Counted from the first letter of the stretch, positions 53,814-63,095 are shown. The stretch is DNA of 64,000 nt from Clostridium sp. OM02-18AC (GCF_003481825.1 NZ_QULW01000003.1:166434-230433), one strand, 5' to 3'. The notes: generated from the sequence alone by a model not told the origin. Program-made: numbers and translations.

Positions 53814-54682
53814 TATAAATTCACCAGATCGATACAGCTATCTACTTTCGCCAACAACTCTTCCGGAAGAGAAAGCTTGTCCTGATAATCGTTCCACGAT
53901 AAAGAGGGTTCCATTTTGTCTCCGATTTTTTCAGGTGTCAACGCTTCGATCAGCTTATATTCTGGACAACTGCCCAGTATATTTTTGTGTTCTATATACC
54001 ACGCATGGCGGATGCGAACATCCGGGCGGATTGCTGAGCGGTTCTGCTCATACGCATGTGGAATCAGCAGTTTTAAGAGTTCGATATCCTCTGCAGTACA
54101 TCCGCTCTTATCCGCATAATTGGGGTTAACGAAGAACGGCATGCAATAAACACCATGATCTACGACGCGATAGCCCAGTGGTGCCATTCCGGCATTTTTC
54201 CCCTCCTGAACACCTGCTTTATTGGTATTTGTCTGGCGCAAAATATCGACAGGCGCAATTGAAATACCCATTCCAAACTGCACAACTCCCGTTTTAATAA
54301 AACCTTTATCGCCGCCATCTTCAAGAAATGTATTACCAAACACGCGCGCATCCCAATACTTCTTTACAAATTCACTATTTCTAAAATCAGCCGGTGATTT
54401 TCCCAGTTCTTTTGTGATCTGCTTTCTGTCACGTCCACGATGCTCTAAAATAAAATAACGGTCCGCATGATTGCTAAACATTTCCGGAAGTGCCTGAAAA
54501 AATGGAGTATCATGATCATCCAGCAAATCACGTAATTTTCTCTTGAAAGAAACCGGAGAAATTTCTCCGCATCCGTTCGGCCGCTGACGTGGATCGCCTT
54601 CTCGGTCCGGATCACCATTCGGATTTGAATTCACTGCTTCAATTACCAGTAATCCTGTTGCACGCTTAATTTCATTACTCAT
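53813..54682 (-). CDS. cas7: Cas7 (Csd2/Csh2-type) of the second system
   Basis: 289 residues. N-terminal RAMP motif LVIEAVNSNPNGDPDREGDP, then VSFKRKLRDLLDD and a GVVQFGMGISIAPVDI block matching the position of VRGPVQLGFARSIDPI in the first Cas7. It overlaps cas8 by 8 nt and cas3 by 1 nt. Confidence 0.93.
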   Translation of the reverse strand: MSNEIKRATGLLVIEAVNSNPNGDPDREGDPRQRPNGCGEISPVSFKRKLRDLLDDHDTPFFQALPEMFSNHADRYFILEHRGRDRKQITKELGKSPADFRNSEFVKKYWDARVFGNTFLEDGGDKGFIKTGVVQFGMGISIAPVDILRQTNTNKAGVQEGKNAGMAPLGYRVVDHGVYCMPFFVNPNYADKSGCTAEDIELLKLLIPHAYEQNRSAIRPDVRIRHAWYIEHKNILGSCPEYKLIEALTPEKIGDKMEPSLSWNDYQDKLSLPEELLAKVDSCIDLVNL

Positions 54683-55097
54683 CGATTCCTACCTCCTCGT
54701 TTATCGTACTTTCTTCTTTTTTAGGAAATGCCGCAAGATATCCAATAAACAACTGTGCTTTTTCCTCCTCATTAAATCGGGCCGGGACTGTCCATTTTTC
54801 ACGCAGCAGATTCATAATTCGTTCAAACTGATAATACAGCCACGCTGCCCGCCAGCTTTCCTTCCCCGGTTCTGTTCTTTCTTTGTATCGATAACTTTTC
54901 GCCCAGGCATAGTACGGCATGATACGCTGACTTAAAATATTCAACGTGCGGGCTGGCGTCTCACTGGCATTTCGATACAAGCCACTTCCCAAAAACTGCG
55001 GCGGAAAATCACCTTTTCTCACCACATTGCAATAAAGCGCATGAAGTTCATCTGCCGTTTTTAATAACTGACCATAGAGATATGGCACATTCTCCAT
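54675..55097 (-). CDS. Predicted Cas11-like small subunit by internal translation of the second cas8
   Basis: At residue 542 of cas8 an ATG (55097-55095) follows AGAAAGGAGG with a 5-nt gap, as good a ribosome binding site as any in the window. The product would be 140 residues, beginning MENVPYLYGQLLKTADEL. Its motif YLYGQLLKTADEL ... RNASETPARTLNIL aligns by eye with the Cas11c part of the first Cas8c (YVLGRLFAVLESI ... NSACATPAVVFPVL). Expression is a prediction. Confidence 0.75.
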   Translation of the reverse strand: MENVPYLYGQLLKTADELHALYCNVVRKGDFPPQFLGSGLYRNASETPARTLNILSQRIMPYYAWAKSYRYKERTEPGKESWRAAWLYYQFERIMNLLREKWTVPARFNEEEKAQLFIGYLAAFPKKEESTINEEVGIDE

Positions 55098-56720
55098 ATA
55101 GTCCTCCTTTCTGATATCTTCTCGATCCAGTAAAATTCCCAACAACGATACCATGTTTTTCACATGTTTCCATATGGAATGATTCCAATTATCTTTCGCA
55201 CATAAATTTCCAAGGAATGGACTCAGTAACTCAGTCTTTTCCAATACTCTGTGAAGATCAGCAGTTACGGGTAACGTAGGTTCCAGCAACAATTCTAATC
55301 CACGATATCTCGGAACCGGGTGAAACCGGTCGGTTGCCATTTCACCATTTGCTTTCCAGAATCGGTTTAGTACATCCGACGTATCCAATGGTTCCAATAC
55401 CACAGGCTCACCAAATGGAAAGCGTGGAAGGTTTTTGCAGCCGCAATTCCAAGCCTCCGAACATGCTTCCAATTCATACGGATTTGTCTGACGTGTATAA
55501 ACAACTTTGGTTCGTGCTTTATCAATTTTTCGGAGAATAAAAATCTGAATCCATTTCGCCTGCGAATCCACTTCGGGATCTTTCGATTTTATTAACTCCT
55601 GGACAAACTTTTCTGACCGTGTTGTGAACGATTCTTCCAGATTCTTTGAAGAGCCAAAGAAATTCGTGAAAGAAATCGGTACTTGTGGCATTCTGAATGG
55701 ATATACAAACAAAATTTCATTTTTTTCCAGGTTCATCCATGTTTTATCTCTCTGTTCCTCTTTTCCGATCCATTCCAGTGATGCCTGAAGCTTCACACGC
55801 ATAGACGGAGAAATCGGATAACTGGCATTCTCGATTTTTCCATATCTGTTCTGGCAGTATTGTTCTTTGAACATGGTACGGATCGTAACATCGAAGCCAC
55901 CAGCCAGCTTCACGCCCGGCATTGGTTCTTCTATTGCCTGAAATGGATTTCCGAACGCATCAACATCATTTGCTTCTTGTTCCCCTTGTTGAGAGAAGTC
56001 CATTTCAAGTAAACACGCATTCAAACCTGTGACAAATTTATCGCTTACTGACGGTATTCCAGCCTCTATTAATTTTGCAGATTCAAGTGCCACGGAAAGA
56101 GAACCATAATCATCGGCTGCATCCGCCCCAGATTTTCCCTGATAAAAAAGAACCGCCAATGCCAGTTTCACATGTTCCCGCTGACCCAGCATCTTCCAAA
56201 CAACAGATTCCAGTTCTTTATGTAAGCGGGATGCATCCGAAAAGCATTTTGTCTCGTCGATTAATATTTGAAGCGGTTCAAACCGGGCAGCTGCCGTCTG
56301 CAGTTCCACAACGGTATTTTCCATTGATATTTTGTACTTACCCTGAAACTTTTTTCCCCAGTTATATTCCGTACACCATCCTTTTATCTTTTCAAGTGTC
56401 TCACCATTTAGTTTCTCTGGATGATCTGCTATTTCATTTAATTCTTTTTTGATAGGATCCTCCGTAACACGATACAATGATGCCAGGTTCATGCATGGAT
56501 AGCTTCCCTGATTCGAACCATATTTTCGCAAAATCGTACTGTATTTGGGATCAAGCGAAGAAATTTTCATCACCTTTTCATCAGAAAACATAATACAAAC
56601 ACAAGGTGTCTTTTCTCTTATATTTGGGATTGGTCTGTATTTTCTATGCCAGTTTTGCGTTTGGATTTTTGCCTTTTCAAGCGTTTCGGATAAGTTATAC
56701 AATTCATTGATCAACGACAA
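54675..56720 (-). CDS. cas8: Divergent Cas8 large subunit of the second system
   Basis: 681 residues, about 100 longer than the Csd1-type Cas8c in the same window, with little similarity outside the C-terminal helical domain. N-terminal LINELYNLSETLEKAKIQTQNWHRKY, a middle part with CSEAWNCGCKNLPRFPFGEP, and a helical C-terminus. Identified mainly by its place between cas5 and cas7 and by the Cas11-like end. It overlaps both neighbours, so the operon is tightly coupled. Confidence 0.85.
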   Translation of the reverse strand: MSLINELYNLSETLEKAKIQTQNWHRKYRPIPNIREKTPCVCIMFSDEKVMKISSLDPKYSTILRKYGSNQGSYPCMNLASLYRVTEDPIKKELNEIADHPEKLNGETLEKIKGWCTEYNWGKKFQGKYKISMENTVVELQTAAARFEPLQILIDETKCFSDASRLHKELESVVWKMLGQREHVKLALAVLFYQGKSGADAADDYGSLSVALESAKLIEAGIPSVSDKFVTGLNACLLEMDFSQQGEQEANDVDAFGNPFQAIEEPMPGVKLAGGFDVTIRTMFKEQYCQNRYGKIENASYPISPSMRVKLQASLEWIGKEEQRDKTWMNLEKNEILFVYPFRMPQVPISFTNFFGSSKNLEESFTTRSEKFVQELIKSKDPEVDSQAKWIQIFILRKIDKARTKVVYTRQTNPYELEACSEAWNCGCKNLPRFPFGEPVVLEPLDTSDVLNRFWKANGEMATDRFHPVPRYRGLELLLEPTLPVTADLHRVLEKTELLSPFLGNLCAKDNWNHSIWKHVKNMVSLLGILLDREDIRKEDYMENVPYLYGQLLKTADELHALYCNVVRKGDFPPQFLGSGLYRNASETPARTLNILSQRIMPYYAWAKSYRYKERTEPGKESWRAAWLYYQFERIMNLLREKWTVPARFNEEEKAQLFIGYLAAFPKKEESTINEEVGIDE

Positions 56721-57379
56721 TCACTCCTCTCCGGATACTCCAGAACGCCCTTGTGGATGCACAAATCGGTATCATATAATGCCTGATAATGAGAAGAATA
56801 ACCCTGTTGGAATACACCGCGCAGCATCGAAGGAATCTGGATATCCGGCAGATTTTCGCACACATGCGTTGTATCCCGAAACGGACCAAAGTAAGAAGGT
56901 GTAAACTCGCTCCAGCCCAAAGCTAATGTTGCGTAGGATTGTCCACGATTTAAACGGCGATTAAATATTTCCTGATAAGCATGCCCGGGAGATGTTGTTT
57001 TTCGGTCCCATTCCAACGCCCGCCCCGGCATTTTCGATTTGTCAGGATTCGGAATAACATCTGCATACAACCGGTAGCAAACATCAAGCAGAACCGTTGC
57101 ATACATCTGATAATTGTTACCCTTTTTAACAGAATCATTTTTCCGCAGCGGTCCTCCGTAATTGGTCGCATAAGAATGGAATTGCGGAATTGCACACAAC
57201 TCCACTTTTTTCGGAATCACGAGAACGGCCGGCCCCCACAAAACGCTTTCAAACAATCCGCGAACTGCGGAATATGTGGGTGCGGGATAGCTGCATGGTG
57301 AATCGCCAGTGTCTGGCCGGGTCCAGAGAGCTGTGTTTCCTGCAATTTCCATGGATATGGGGTAGGTTTTTTGAATCAC
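56711..57379 (-). CDS. cas5: Cas5 of the second system
   Basis: 222 residues. RAMP N-terminus YPISMEIAGNTALWTRPDTG and YSAVRGLFESVLWGP. Where the first Cas5 and Bacillus Cas5d have Tyr (AVYW), this one has Leu (SVLW). The later NRRLNRGQSYATLALGWSEF block corresponds to RRLRRGECYHMPYFGCREF. It should process array 3. First gene of the operon; GGAAAGGAG lies upstream of its start. Confidence 0.9.
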   Translation of the reverse strand: MIQKTYPISMEIAGNTALWTRPDTGDSPCSYPAPTYSAVRGLFESVLWGPAVLVIPKKVELCAIPQFHSYATNYGGPLRKNDSVKKGNNYQMYATVLLDVCYRLYADVIPNPDKSKMPGRALEWDRKTTSPGHAYQEIFNRRLNRGQSYATLALGWSEFTPSYFGPFRDTTHVCENLPDIQIPSMLRGVFQQGYSSHYQALYDTDLCIHKGVLEYPERSDCR

Positions 57380-57479
57380 GTTATGATCACTCCTTTCCTT
57401 TTATATAGGATAAAAATTTTTAAGATAACATTTAACAAAATCTATTTGACATTTTTCTTGAACACACATTACCAAAAGA

Positions 57480-57523
57480 ATAACTTTTTAGCTGTTGGAT
57501 ATTTAGTATAACTTTTTAGCTGT
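57480..57523. repeat. Pair of 16-bp direct repeats upstream of the second cas operon
   Basis: ATAACTTTTTAGCTGT occurs at 57480-57495 and 57508-57523, 28 bp apart, in the gap between the cas5 start (57379) and the end of the restriction gene (57544). Could be a regulator-binding site. The rest of the gap is AT-rich promoter-like DNA. Confidence 0.6.
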
Positions 57524-57543
57524 CCTATAAAAAGCCCAACTTA

Positions 57544-58485
57544 TTACTGCTGGGCAACTTTATCAGCCAAATTTGTAGAATTAACATATATTCTCCCCAT
57601 CGTTTGAGCTGCCTTAATTTTGTTATCAAGCATTTCTTTCAATGTGTACATTCCTTCTGTAATTAGAACTAAATCCCCTCCGTCTACCAAAATAGTCCTA
57701 AGTGCCTTGCCTTTTGTCAAAGATTGTAGCGAATCGGGTGAAAAACCATTTACAGAAATAAACAATCCTCTTCCATACATCTTTCCTTCTACTTTTGCTG
57801 CAAACTGATACAAGCTATCAGATGCAATCCATTTATCATGCCACTTAGCTTCTATTATGTAATGCTCTCCATCATACTTTATGGAGCCATCAATCTGTTC
57901 TCCCACAAGTTTAAACGGTTCGGTAACCTCTATACTCTCATTTAGAAACAATTTCTTTAGAAATTCCTCAAACAAATATCCTCTTCGCTGTGCATTTATT
58001 TCTCTTCCATTCTGATCTTTTCCACTAAATAGATTTAAGAAAATCTTTTTTAATTCATTTCTACTAATGCTGATATCTTTCCTTTTTCTTTCCTGTTCTT
58101 CTTGTCTTTGCCTTTCCTGCTTTATTTTATAATCCCGAATCTCCTGAAGCTGTTTTAAATGACTGATATTTCTTTTTGCTTCGCTCTCACTCAATTTGTT
58201 CAATTTCTGAAAATAATAAGGATTGAAATAATTCCATTCCGTTAGTTCCTTTAACATGCACCGAAATTGTCCTATTCCTGAATCACTTCTTTTTTCCAAA
58301 TTAGTAAAAATTTGATCTACAATTTCAACTCTATGCAGTTCTTTATACTCACTTTCTGGCATCAGTTCCCGTGAGGTGCAACCAACTTTTTTCATAAAAT
58401 CAACTATATCTTTTTTCGGCCAAAAAATAGATAAAATGCACCCTTTCATGCAATCCAATATATCTTTTGAAAATGTAGTACCCAT
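57544..58485 (-). CDS. PD-(D/E)XK (Mrr-type) restriction endonuclease-like protein
   Basis: 313 residues. N-terminal helical region, a Lys/Arg/Glu/Gln coiled coil near 115-140, then the nuclease core: RRGYLFEEFLKKLFL, VGEQIDGSIKYDGEHYIIEAKW, with Asp and the E-x-K catalytic pair, and LFISVNGFSP. The C-terminus has ILVDGGDLVLITEGMYTLKEML, typical of Mrr-like proteins. No methyltransferase partner adjoins it. Likely a solo defence nuclease. Confidence 0.82.
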   Translation of the reverse strand: MGTTFSKDILDCMKGCILSIFWPKKDIVDFMKKVGCTSRELMPESEYKELHRVEIVDQIFTNLEKRSDSGIGQFRCMLKELTEWNYFNPYYFQKLNKLSESEAKRNISHLKQLQEIRDYKIKQERQRQEEQERKRKDISISRNELKKIFLNLFSGKDQNGREINAQRRGYLFEEFLKKLFLNESIEVTEPFKLVGEQIDGSIKYDGEHYIIEAKWHDKWIASDSLYQFAAKVEGKMYGRGLFISVNGFSPDSLQSLTKGKALRTILVDGGDLVLITEGMYTLKEMLDNKIKAAQTMGRIYVNSTNLADKVAQQ

Positions 58486-58934
58486 TGAAATCTATCGCCT
58501 CCCTACTTGTTCTTCTTAATCAAAACCTATCCCTGATGCGAGTATACTACTAACCGCCTGTACTCGCTGTTGTCTATCATCAAGAGACGGTCAAAGTGAC
58601 TTTATCGAATATGATTGTGTTTCAGTCAGTATGTGCTCATCACTATTCTTTCAATTCGCATTAAAATGAATATTTTTAATGTTACAAATAAATCATTCCA
58701 TTTGATCTACTACTTTTAATATACTGCAAGTCATATTAGATATCAATATATTTGTTATCAAATTCTTACAAACATATTTTATTCTGCATAATTTTTACTT
58801 GAAACTTTATTCCTGTCATGTTACATTCTTTTTATCAGGTTTTCCCTGTGGATTGAAATGTAAGCATTTGTTAACATCTCAAGCATCGGTTCCCATTTTT
58901 AATAAGGCTATCTTACTGAGTGGGGATCAACATG
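58486..58934. other. Intergenic region with a CRISPR-repeat-like 14-mer
   Basis: AT-rich, no gene seen. At 58846-58859 the plus strand reads CTGTGGATTGAAAT, identical to the last 14 nt of the array 3 repeat but in the opposite orientation and without the stem. Chance, a repeat remnant, or part of a crRNA-like RNA are all possible. Confidence 0.4.
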
Positions 58935-58985
58935 AAAAATCCCCCATGACATCCATCTCTTCATAGATATCATGGAGGATTTTTT
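58935..58985. terminator. Intrinsic terminator after the ArsC/Spx-like gene
   Basis: Arms AAAAATCCCCCATGACAT and ATATCATGGAGGATTTTT with one bulge; T-runs on both strands. Directly follows the stop at 58988. Confidence 0.85.
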
Positions 58986-58987
58986 CA

Positions 58988-59341
58988 TCAGCAACCCAAT
59001 TTTTCGCTCCACTCCTCTTCTTTAAATCCCGTCAACACCAACTCATCCTTCACGATCAGCGGACGCTTTACCAGCATTCCATTCGACGCCAGAAGCTTCA
59101 GCTGTTCTTCTTCGCTCATGCCCGGAAGTTTGTCTTTCAGCTGTAATTCCTTATAAAGCATGCCGCTTGTATTGAAAAATTTCTTCAGCGGAAGTCCGCT
59201 GCGCTCATACCACTGCTTCAGTTCCTCATACGTTGGATTGTTCTCCACGATATGACGGTCTGTATAAGAAATGTGATTTGCATCCAGCCATTTCTTTGCC
59301 TTCTGGCATGTAGAGCATTTTGGATATTCGATAAATAACAT
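58988..59341 (-). CDS. ArsC/Spx/MgsR-family thioredoxin-fold protein
   Basis: 117 residues. N-terminal IEYPKCSTCQKAKKWLD carries the CxxC pair seen in Spx; the middle NTSGMLYKELQLKDKL and the C-terminal KRPLIVKDELVLTGFKEEEW match the ArsC family with the KRP motif. It could be a redox regulator or a reductase; it lacks enough context to choose. Has its own terminator. Confidence 0.88.
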   Translation of the reverse strand: MLFIEYPKCSTCQKAKKWLDANHISYTDRHIVENNPTYEELKQWYERSGLPLKKFFNTSGMLYKELQLKDKLPGMSEEEQLKLLASNGMLVKRPLIVKDELVLTGFKEEEWSEKLGC

Positions 59342-59408
59342 GGTGTGTACCTTCTTTCTTTATTTTTACCATAAGTTTATGATTCAAAAAGTTTCAATAT
59401 AGGGGCTG

Positions 59409-60527
59409 TCACTCCCATCTATCATTCAATATCTGATCTCCCAATTCCAAACTTTGTATTTCTTGTTCCATCGTATCATCTATAGGAAACAATCGGATCG
59501 ATTTAAAAATATACGTGGACATCAAATATAGTTTTGTGTATATGGAAGAATAAAATACAAATGGCATCATCTTCGTCTGAACATCCTGGCCATGCACAAA
59601 AGAACATAATTGTTGAAAATCCCCATACACTTGAGGTTCTCCCAAGTATTCGCAGGCTTTTCTAAATGTGACCCTTTTTTCTCCAATGACATCACACAGC
59701 CAACTGTTCTCATTTTTATTCCTGTCATTTGCGTCAAATTTTTTCTGTATCTCTGAAAAATCACGATTTAGAACTTTGCAAAGCTGCTTTACCATTCCTA
59801 AAACCGGAGATTTCCGATTCTTCGCTTCTTTCACTTTCATCATCAGGCCACAAAGATACCAATCCTCAATCAGCTTAGGATCTTGTTCCTTAATTAAGAT
59901 ACTGATATAAACATAGCATTCGATTAATGTCCTTGTCATTGCAGCCGCTGAGAGTAAATTCCCATACAGAAAATTATTGAATAATTCCATGATCATATCT
60001 TTCAAATGCTCATGCCACATATTTAGAAGATGAAGCTTATCTGTTTCACTGCTTCCCTCATTTTCATTGCATTCATTCCATTGATTATAATCCTTCAAAA
60101 AGCTTGAAAACCGTTTCAGATAATCATAAACGTTGTCTTCTGACATAAACTCTGTGTTTGCATAATTTTCTATATACAGTTCATCCAGACTTTGATCTTT
60201 TTCATTTTCTGCATTTCCAATCACCAATTCTGGTGGTATGTCATTGTTTTGCTCTCTGGTATTTTTTACACTAATCAATGGAAAATGAACTTCTTGAAAA
60301 AATTGCAGTAAAAAATCGATTCCAAATTCTTTTTGCAATTCCAACATATCCCGGTCAAATCCGCCGGCCTTGTTCCGATGTCCATCAATATCGACATACA
60401 AAATTCTTGGGACATTTGGGTCCTTTTTCTGGGCATTTACCAGCAAATGAAACAAATCGGTCGCTGCTGTCTCGAAATTTTCCCGCTTCATGATTCTATG
60501 ATAAAGCGCAATTGCTTTCTCTTCCAT
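59409..60527 (-). CDS. DUF5677-like protein
   Basis: 372 residues, mostly helical. The middle part ALLSAAAMTRTLIECYVY (here GNLLSAAAMTRTLIECYVY) and the later QLCSFVHGQDVQ follow the DUF5677 pattern of R-x-L-I-E and S-x-x-H motifs, of unknown function. No membrane segment. It lies between the ArsC-like gene and the PLD-helicase, in a stretch of defence-type genes. Confidence 0.6.
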   Translation of the reverse strand: MEEKAIALYHRIMKRENFETAATDLFHLLVNAQKKDPNVPRILYVDIDGHRNKAGGFDRDMLELQKEFGIDFLLQFFQEVHFPLISVKNTREQNNDIPPELVIGNAENEKDQSLDELYIENYANTEFMSEDNVYDYLKRFSSFLKDYNQWNECNENEGSSETDKLHLLNMWHEHLKDMIMELFNNFLYGNLLSAAAMTRTLIECYVYISILIKEQDPKLIEDWYLCGLMMKVKEAKNRKSPVLGMVKQLCKVLNRDFSEIQKKFDANDRNKNENSWLCDVIGEKRVTFRKACEYLGEPQVYGDFQQLCSFVHGQDVQTKMMPFVFYSSIYTKLYLMSTYIFKSIRLFPIDDTMEQEIQSLELGDQILNDRWE

Positions 60528-60578
60528 ACTATTCTTCTCCTTCTAAGTACGGACTTTTAGAACAGAATCCTATACACA

Positions 60579-63095
60579 TTATCTCGTTTCCCGGTATCTC
60601 CTCCGATAATAATCCATCGTCCGGTATTCGATAATGTCTTTCATTTGTTCTGTAAACACTTCATGATGCACTAGCCTCTGCAGTTCACTTCTAAGTGAGA
60701 TCACAAAGCCGTCCTTCTCTACAAAAAATCCTTTTCCAGATTCCAAAAGGAAATGGACCGGCATTGTAATGATCTTCTTTAAATGGTCTTTGTCGGATAT
60801 GGCTTTATATTTTTCATAGGTAATCTGTTTGTCCAGATCTTTCCAGTTTCGATTCTGATCAAAAAAGTGCTTCCAAGTCTGAATCAATTGCGATGCTGTC
60901 AGATCTGTCCGAACATCACCGTCGTGATAAAACGCCAGAAGTACAGGCATTTTATAAACCCTGGTCATATTGGTTGTCTCCAGGACGTTCAAAAATTCTT
61001 TGCCAATCCCGCACAGCAGCATTTCTTCCATATCTGTTGTCTCGCCCAGTGATTTCAAGAATCCAAGGTAATCTTTAAAAATATTATCTTTCGCATGCGA
61101 TATGGCAAGCTGGTAGATATCATCATCCATGTAAGTGAACAAATCCAAACGAGATGGACGCCTGCCGAGTTTTTCCTTTACACGGAAATATTCCATCTGG
61201 ATCTGATCCCGGATTTTCAGATGTTTTTTATCCAGTTCTTCAAAAAGGTCAATCAGCCGCATATCAAAATCGATCAGACAATCATCCGGGATTCCTTCCT
61301 GATTTGAAGCCTGGTCTGACAGTTGATTCATTGCCTGATCGGATGACCGGTATGACATTGCCGACGAACCAAAATTTCCAGTGAGAAGCCGCCTCACATT
61401 TCCTGCCTTCTCATAATTTCCGATGAAATCCAGCACATTCAGGTATTCTTTTCCTGCATTGCGTCGCAGTCCTCTGCCAAGCTGCTGCAAGAATACGACC
61501 GGAGATTCCGTTGGCCGTAGGAACAGTACCATATCCACCGACGGAATATCCACGCCCTCATTGAACATATCGACAGAAAAGATTACCCTAATCTCGCCCG
61601 CCTTTAACATTTCTATTGCTGCATTCCGTTCTTTGGCATAGTCTCCTGCTGCACCACTGTAGACCGCAGCCGATGGAATTCCTCTTTTGCTGAATTCCAT
61701 TGCCATTTTTTCAGCATGCTCTCTAGTGGAGCAGAACCCCAATGCACGCCTCGAACCGTATTTCCTGTAATATTTGTAGATCAGCTCGTATCGGTCTTTA
61801 TTTTCCAGATAAATTTCATTCAGGTCTTTCTCAGAATAATGTCCCTTTACCAGATGCAAGACAGAATAATCAGTCTTATCATAAATGCCATAATAATGAA
61901 ACGGCACCAGCATTCCTTTGTTAATTGCCTCGTTCAATGGAATTTCATAAGGAACATTATAATCGCACAGCTCGTAGATATTCCGACCGTCCATTCGTTC
62001 CGGCGTAGCTGTAAGACCCAGCAGAAACTTTGGCTTAAAATAATTTACAATCCGAAGATACTGATCATTGACTGCATGATGGAATTCATCAATGACGATA
62101 TAGTCAAAATAATCTGCCGGAAAATATTCTTCCCGCAAATATTCCTTTCTTCCAAGTGTCGATACCGAAGCAAATATCACTGACTTATCCGTTGTTTTCT
62201 CTTTACCGTGAAAAAATCCATAATCATCTGAATTCCGGACATTTCGAAAGGAAACAGCCGCCTGATTCAGAATTTCTTCACGGTGTGCCACAAACAAAAC
62301 CCGCTGATAATTTCTGGAATCAAACGCCGCCAGATACGTTTTTCCAACGCCTGTCGCAGCCTGGACAATTCCACGGGTCGCACCTTCTGCCCGGCTGTTT
62401 TCCAGTGCACAAAGTGCTTCAATCTGCGCTCCACGCGGCTCAAACAAAAGCCTTACTTTCGTATTTTCCGCTTCTTCTGTATTGTCATAACGATCCAGAT
62501 CTTTGAAAGCCGCAGGCCTGTGCCAGGTTTTCGAGTACCGTTTTAATTCTGCCTCATCAATCACAATGGAATGATTCTGAAAAAGATCTTCGAACGTCTG
62601 ATAAAACTTTTCGTAATTTTCAGGGTCCTTATAACTGCTGAACCGGTAATTCCACTCAATCCCGGATGTCAGCGCACTGCGTGAAATATTGGAAGATCCT
62701 ATGTAAATCTCACTATGATCCGGATAATGGAAAATATACGATTTTGGATGAAAGGACCGGTCTTTTTCCCGGTAAAACCGGAGGTCCACAAGTTCTCCAA
62801 GTTCGTGCTTGATCAGATACAATGCTGACGGCTGTGTAATACCAAGATAATTGCCCGTCAGGATACGAACCGTTGCGCCGCGTTTCATAGCCTGCTTTAG
62901 TTCCTCCAAAAGCATTTTCACTCCGGATTCCATCAAAAATGACACAATGATATCGATGCGGTCCGCCTTGCGCATGCTATGAGTCAGCTGATAATACAAA
63001 TATCTTCTTTTATCCCGGTCACCCGTCATGACATCGGTAACATATTCTTCCAGAATCGCAGTTTCTAATGTTTTCGCAGCATTACATTCAGCCAT
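60579..63095 (-). CDS. PLD-nuclease / DEAD-type SF2 helicase
   Basis: 838 residues. An N-terminal phospholipase-D-like nuclease domain with the HxK motif FHPKSYIFHYPDHSEIYIGSSNISR near residue 115, an SF2 helicase with GVGKTYLAAFDS (Walker A, near 250), VIDEFHHA (DEFH box) and LQQLGRGLRRNAGK (motif VI), and a C-terminal domain of unknown role. Its first 31 nt overlap the end of the methyltransferase gene, so the two are coupled. Proteins of this build occur in restriction-like defence loci. Confidence 0.85.
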   Translation of the reverse strand: MAECNAAKTLETAILEEYVTDVMTGDRDKRRYLYYQLTHSMRKADRIDIIVSFLMESGVKMLLEELKQAMKRGATVRILTGNYLGITQPSALYLIKHELGELVDLRFYREKDRSFHPKSYIFHYPDHSEIYIGSSNISRSALTSGIEWNYRFSSYKDPENYEKFYQTFEDLFQNHSIVIDEAELKRYSKTWHRPAAFKDLDRYDNTEEAENTKVRLLFEPRGAQIEALCALENSRAEGATRGIVQAATGVGKTYLAAFDSRNYQRVLFVAHREEILNQAAVSFRNVRNSDDYGFFHGKEKTTDKSVIFASVSTLGRKEYLREEYFPADYFDYIVIDEFHHAVNDQYLRIVNYFKPKFLLGLTATPERMDGRNIYELCDYNVPYEIPLNEAINKGMLVPFHYYGIYDKTDYSVLHLVKGHYSEKDLNEIYLENKDRYELIYKYYRKYGSRRALGFCSTREHAEKMAMEFSKRGIPSAAVYSGAAGDYAKERNAAIEMLKAGEIRVIFSVDMFNEGVDIPSVDMVLFLRPTESPVVFLQQLGRGLRRNAGKEYLNVLDFIGNYEKAGNVRRLLTGNFGSSAMSYRSSDQAMNQLSDQASNQEGIPDDCLIDFDMRLIDLFEELDKKHLKIRDQIQMEYFRVKEKLGRRPSRLDLFTYMDDDIYQLAISHAKDNIFKDYLGFLKSLGETTDMEEMLLCGIGKEFLNVLETTNMTRVYKMPVLLAFYHDGDVRTDLTASQLIQTWKHFFDQNRNWKDLDKQITYEKYKAISDKDHLKKIITMPVHFLLESGKGFFVEKDGFVISLRSELQRLVHHEVFTEQMKDIIEYRTMDYYRRRYRETR

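Noticed and set aside
53813..57379. Type I-G (Csb1/Csb2/Csx17) assignment for the second system
   Set aside because: Cas7 has the Csd2/Csh2 NPNGDPD motif and Cas5 looks like Cas5d; there is no Cas5-Cas6 fusion as in Csb2.
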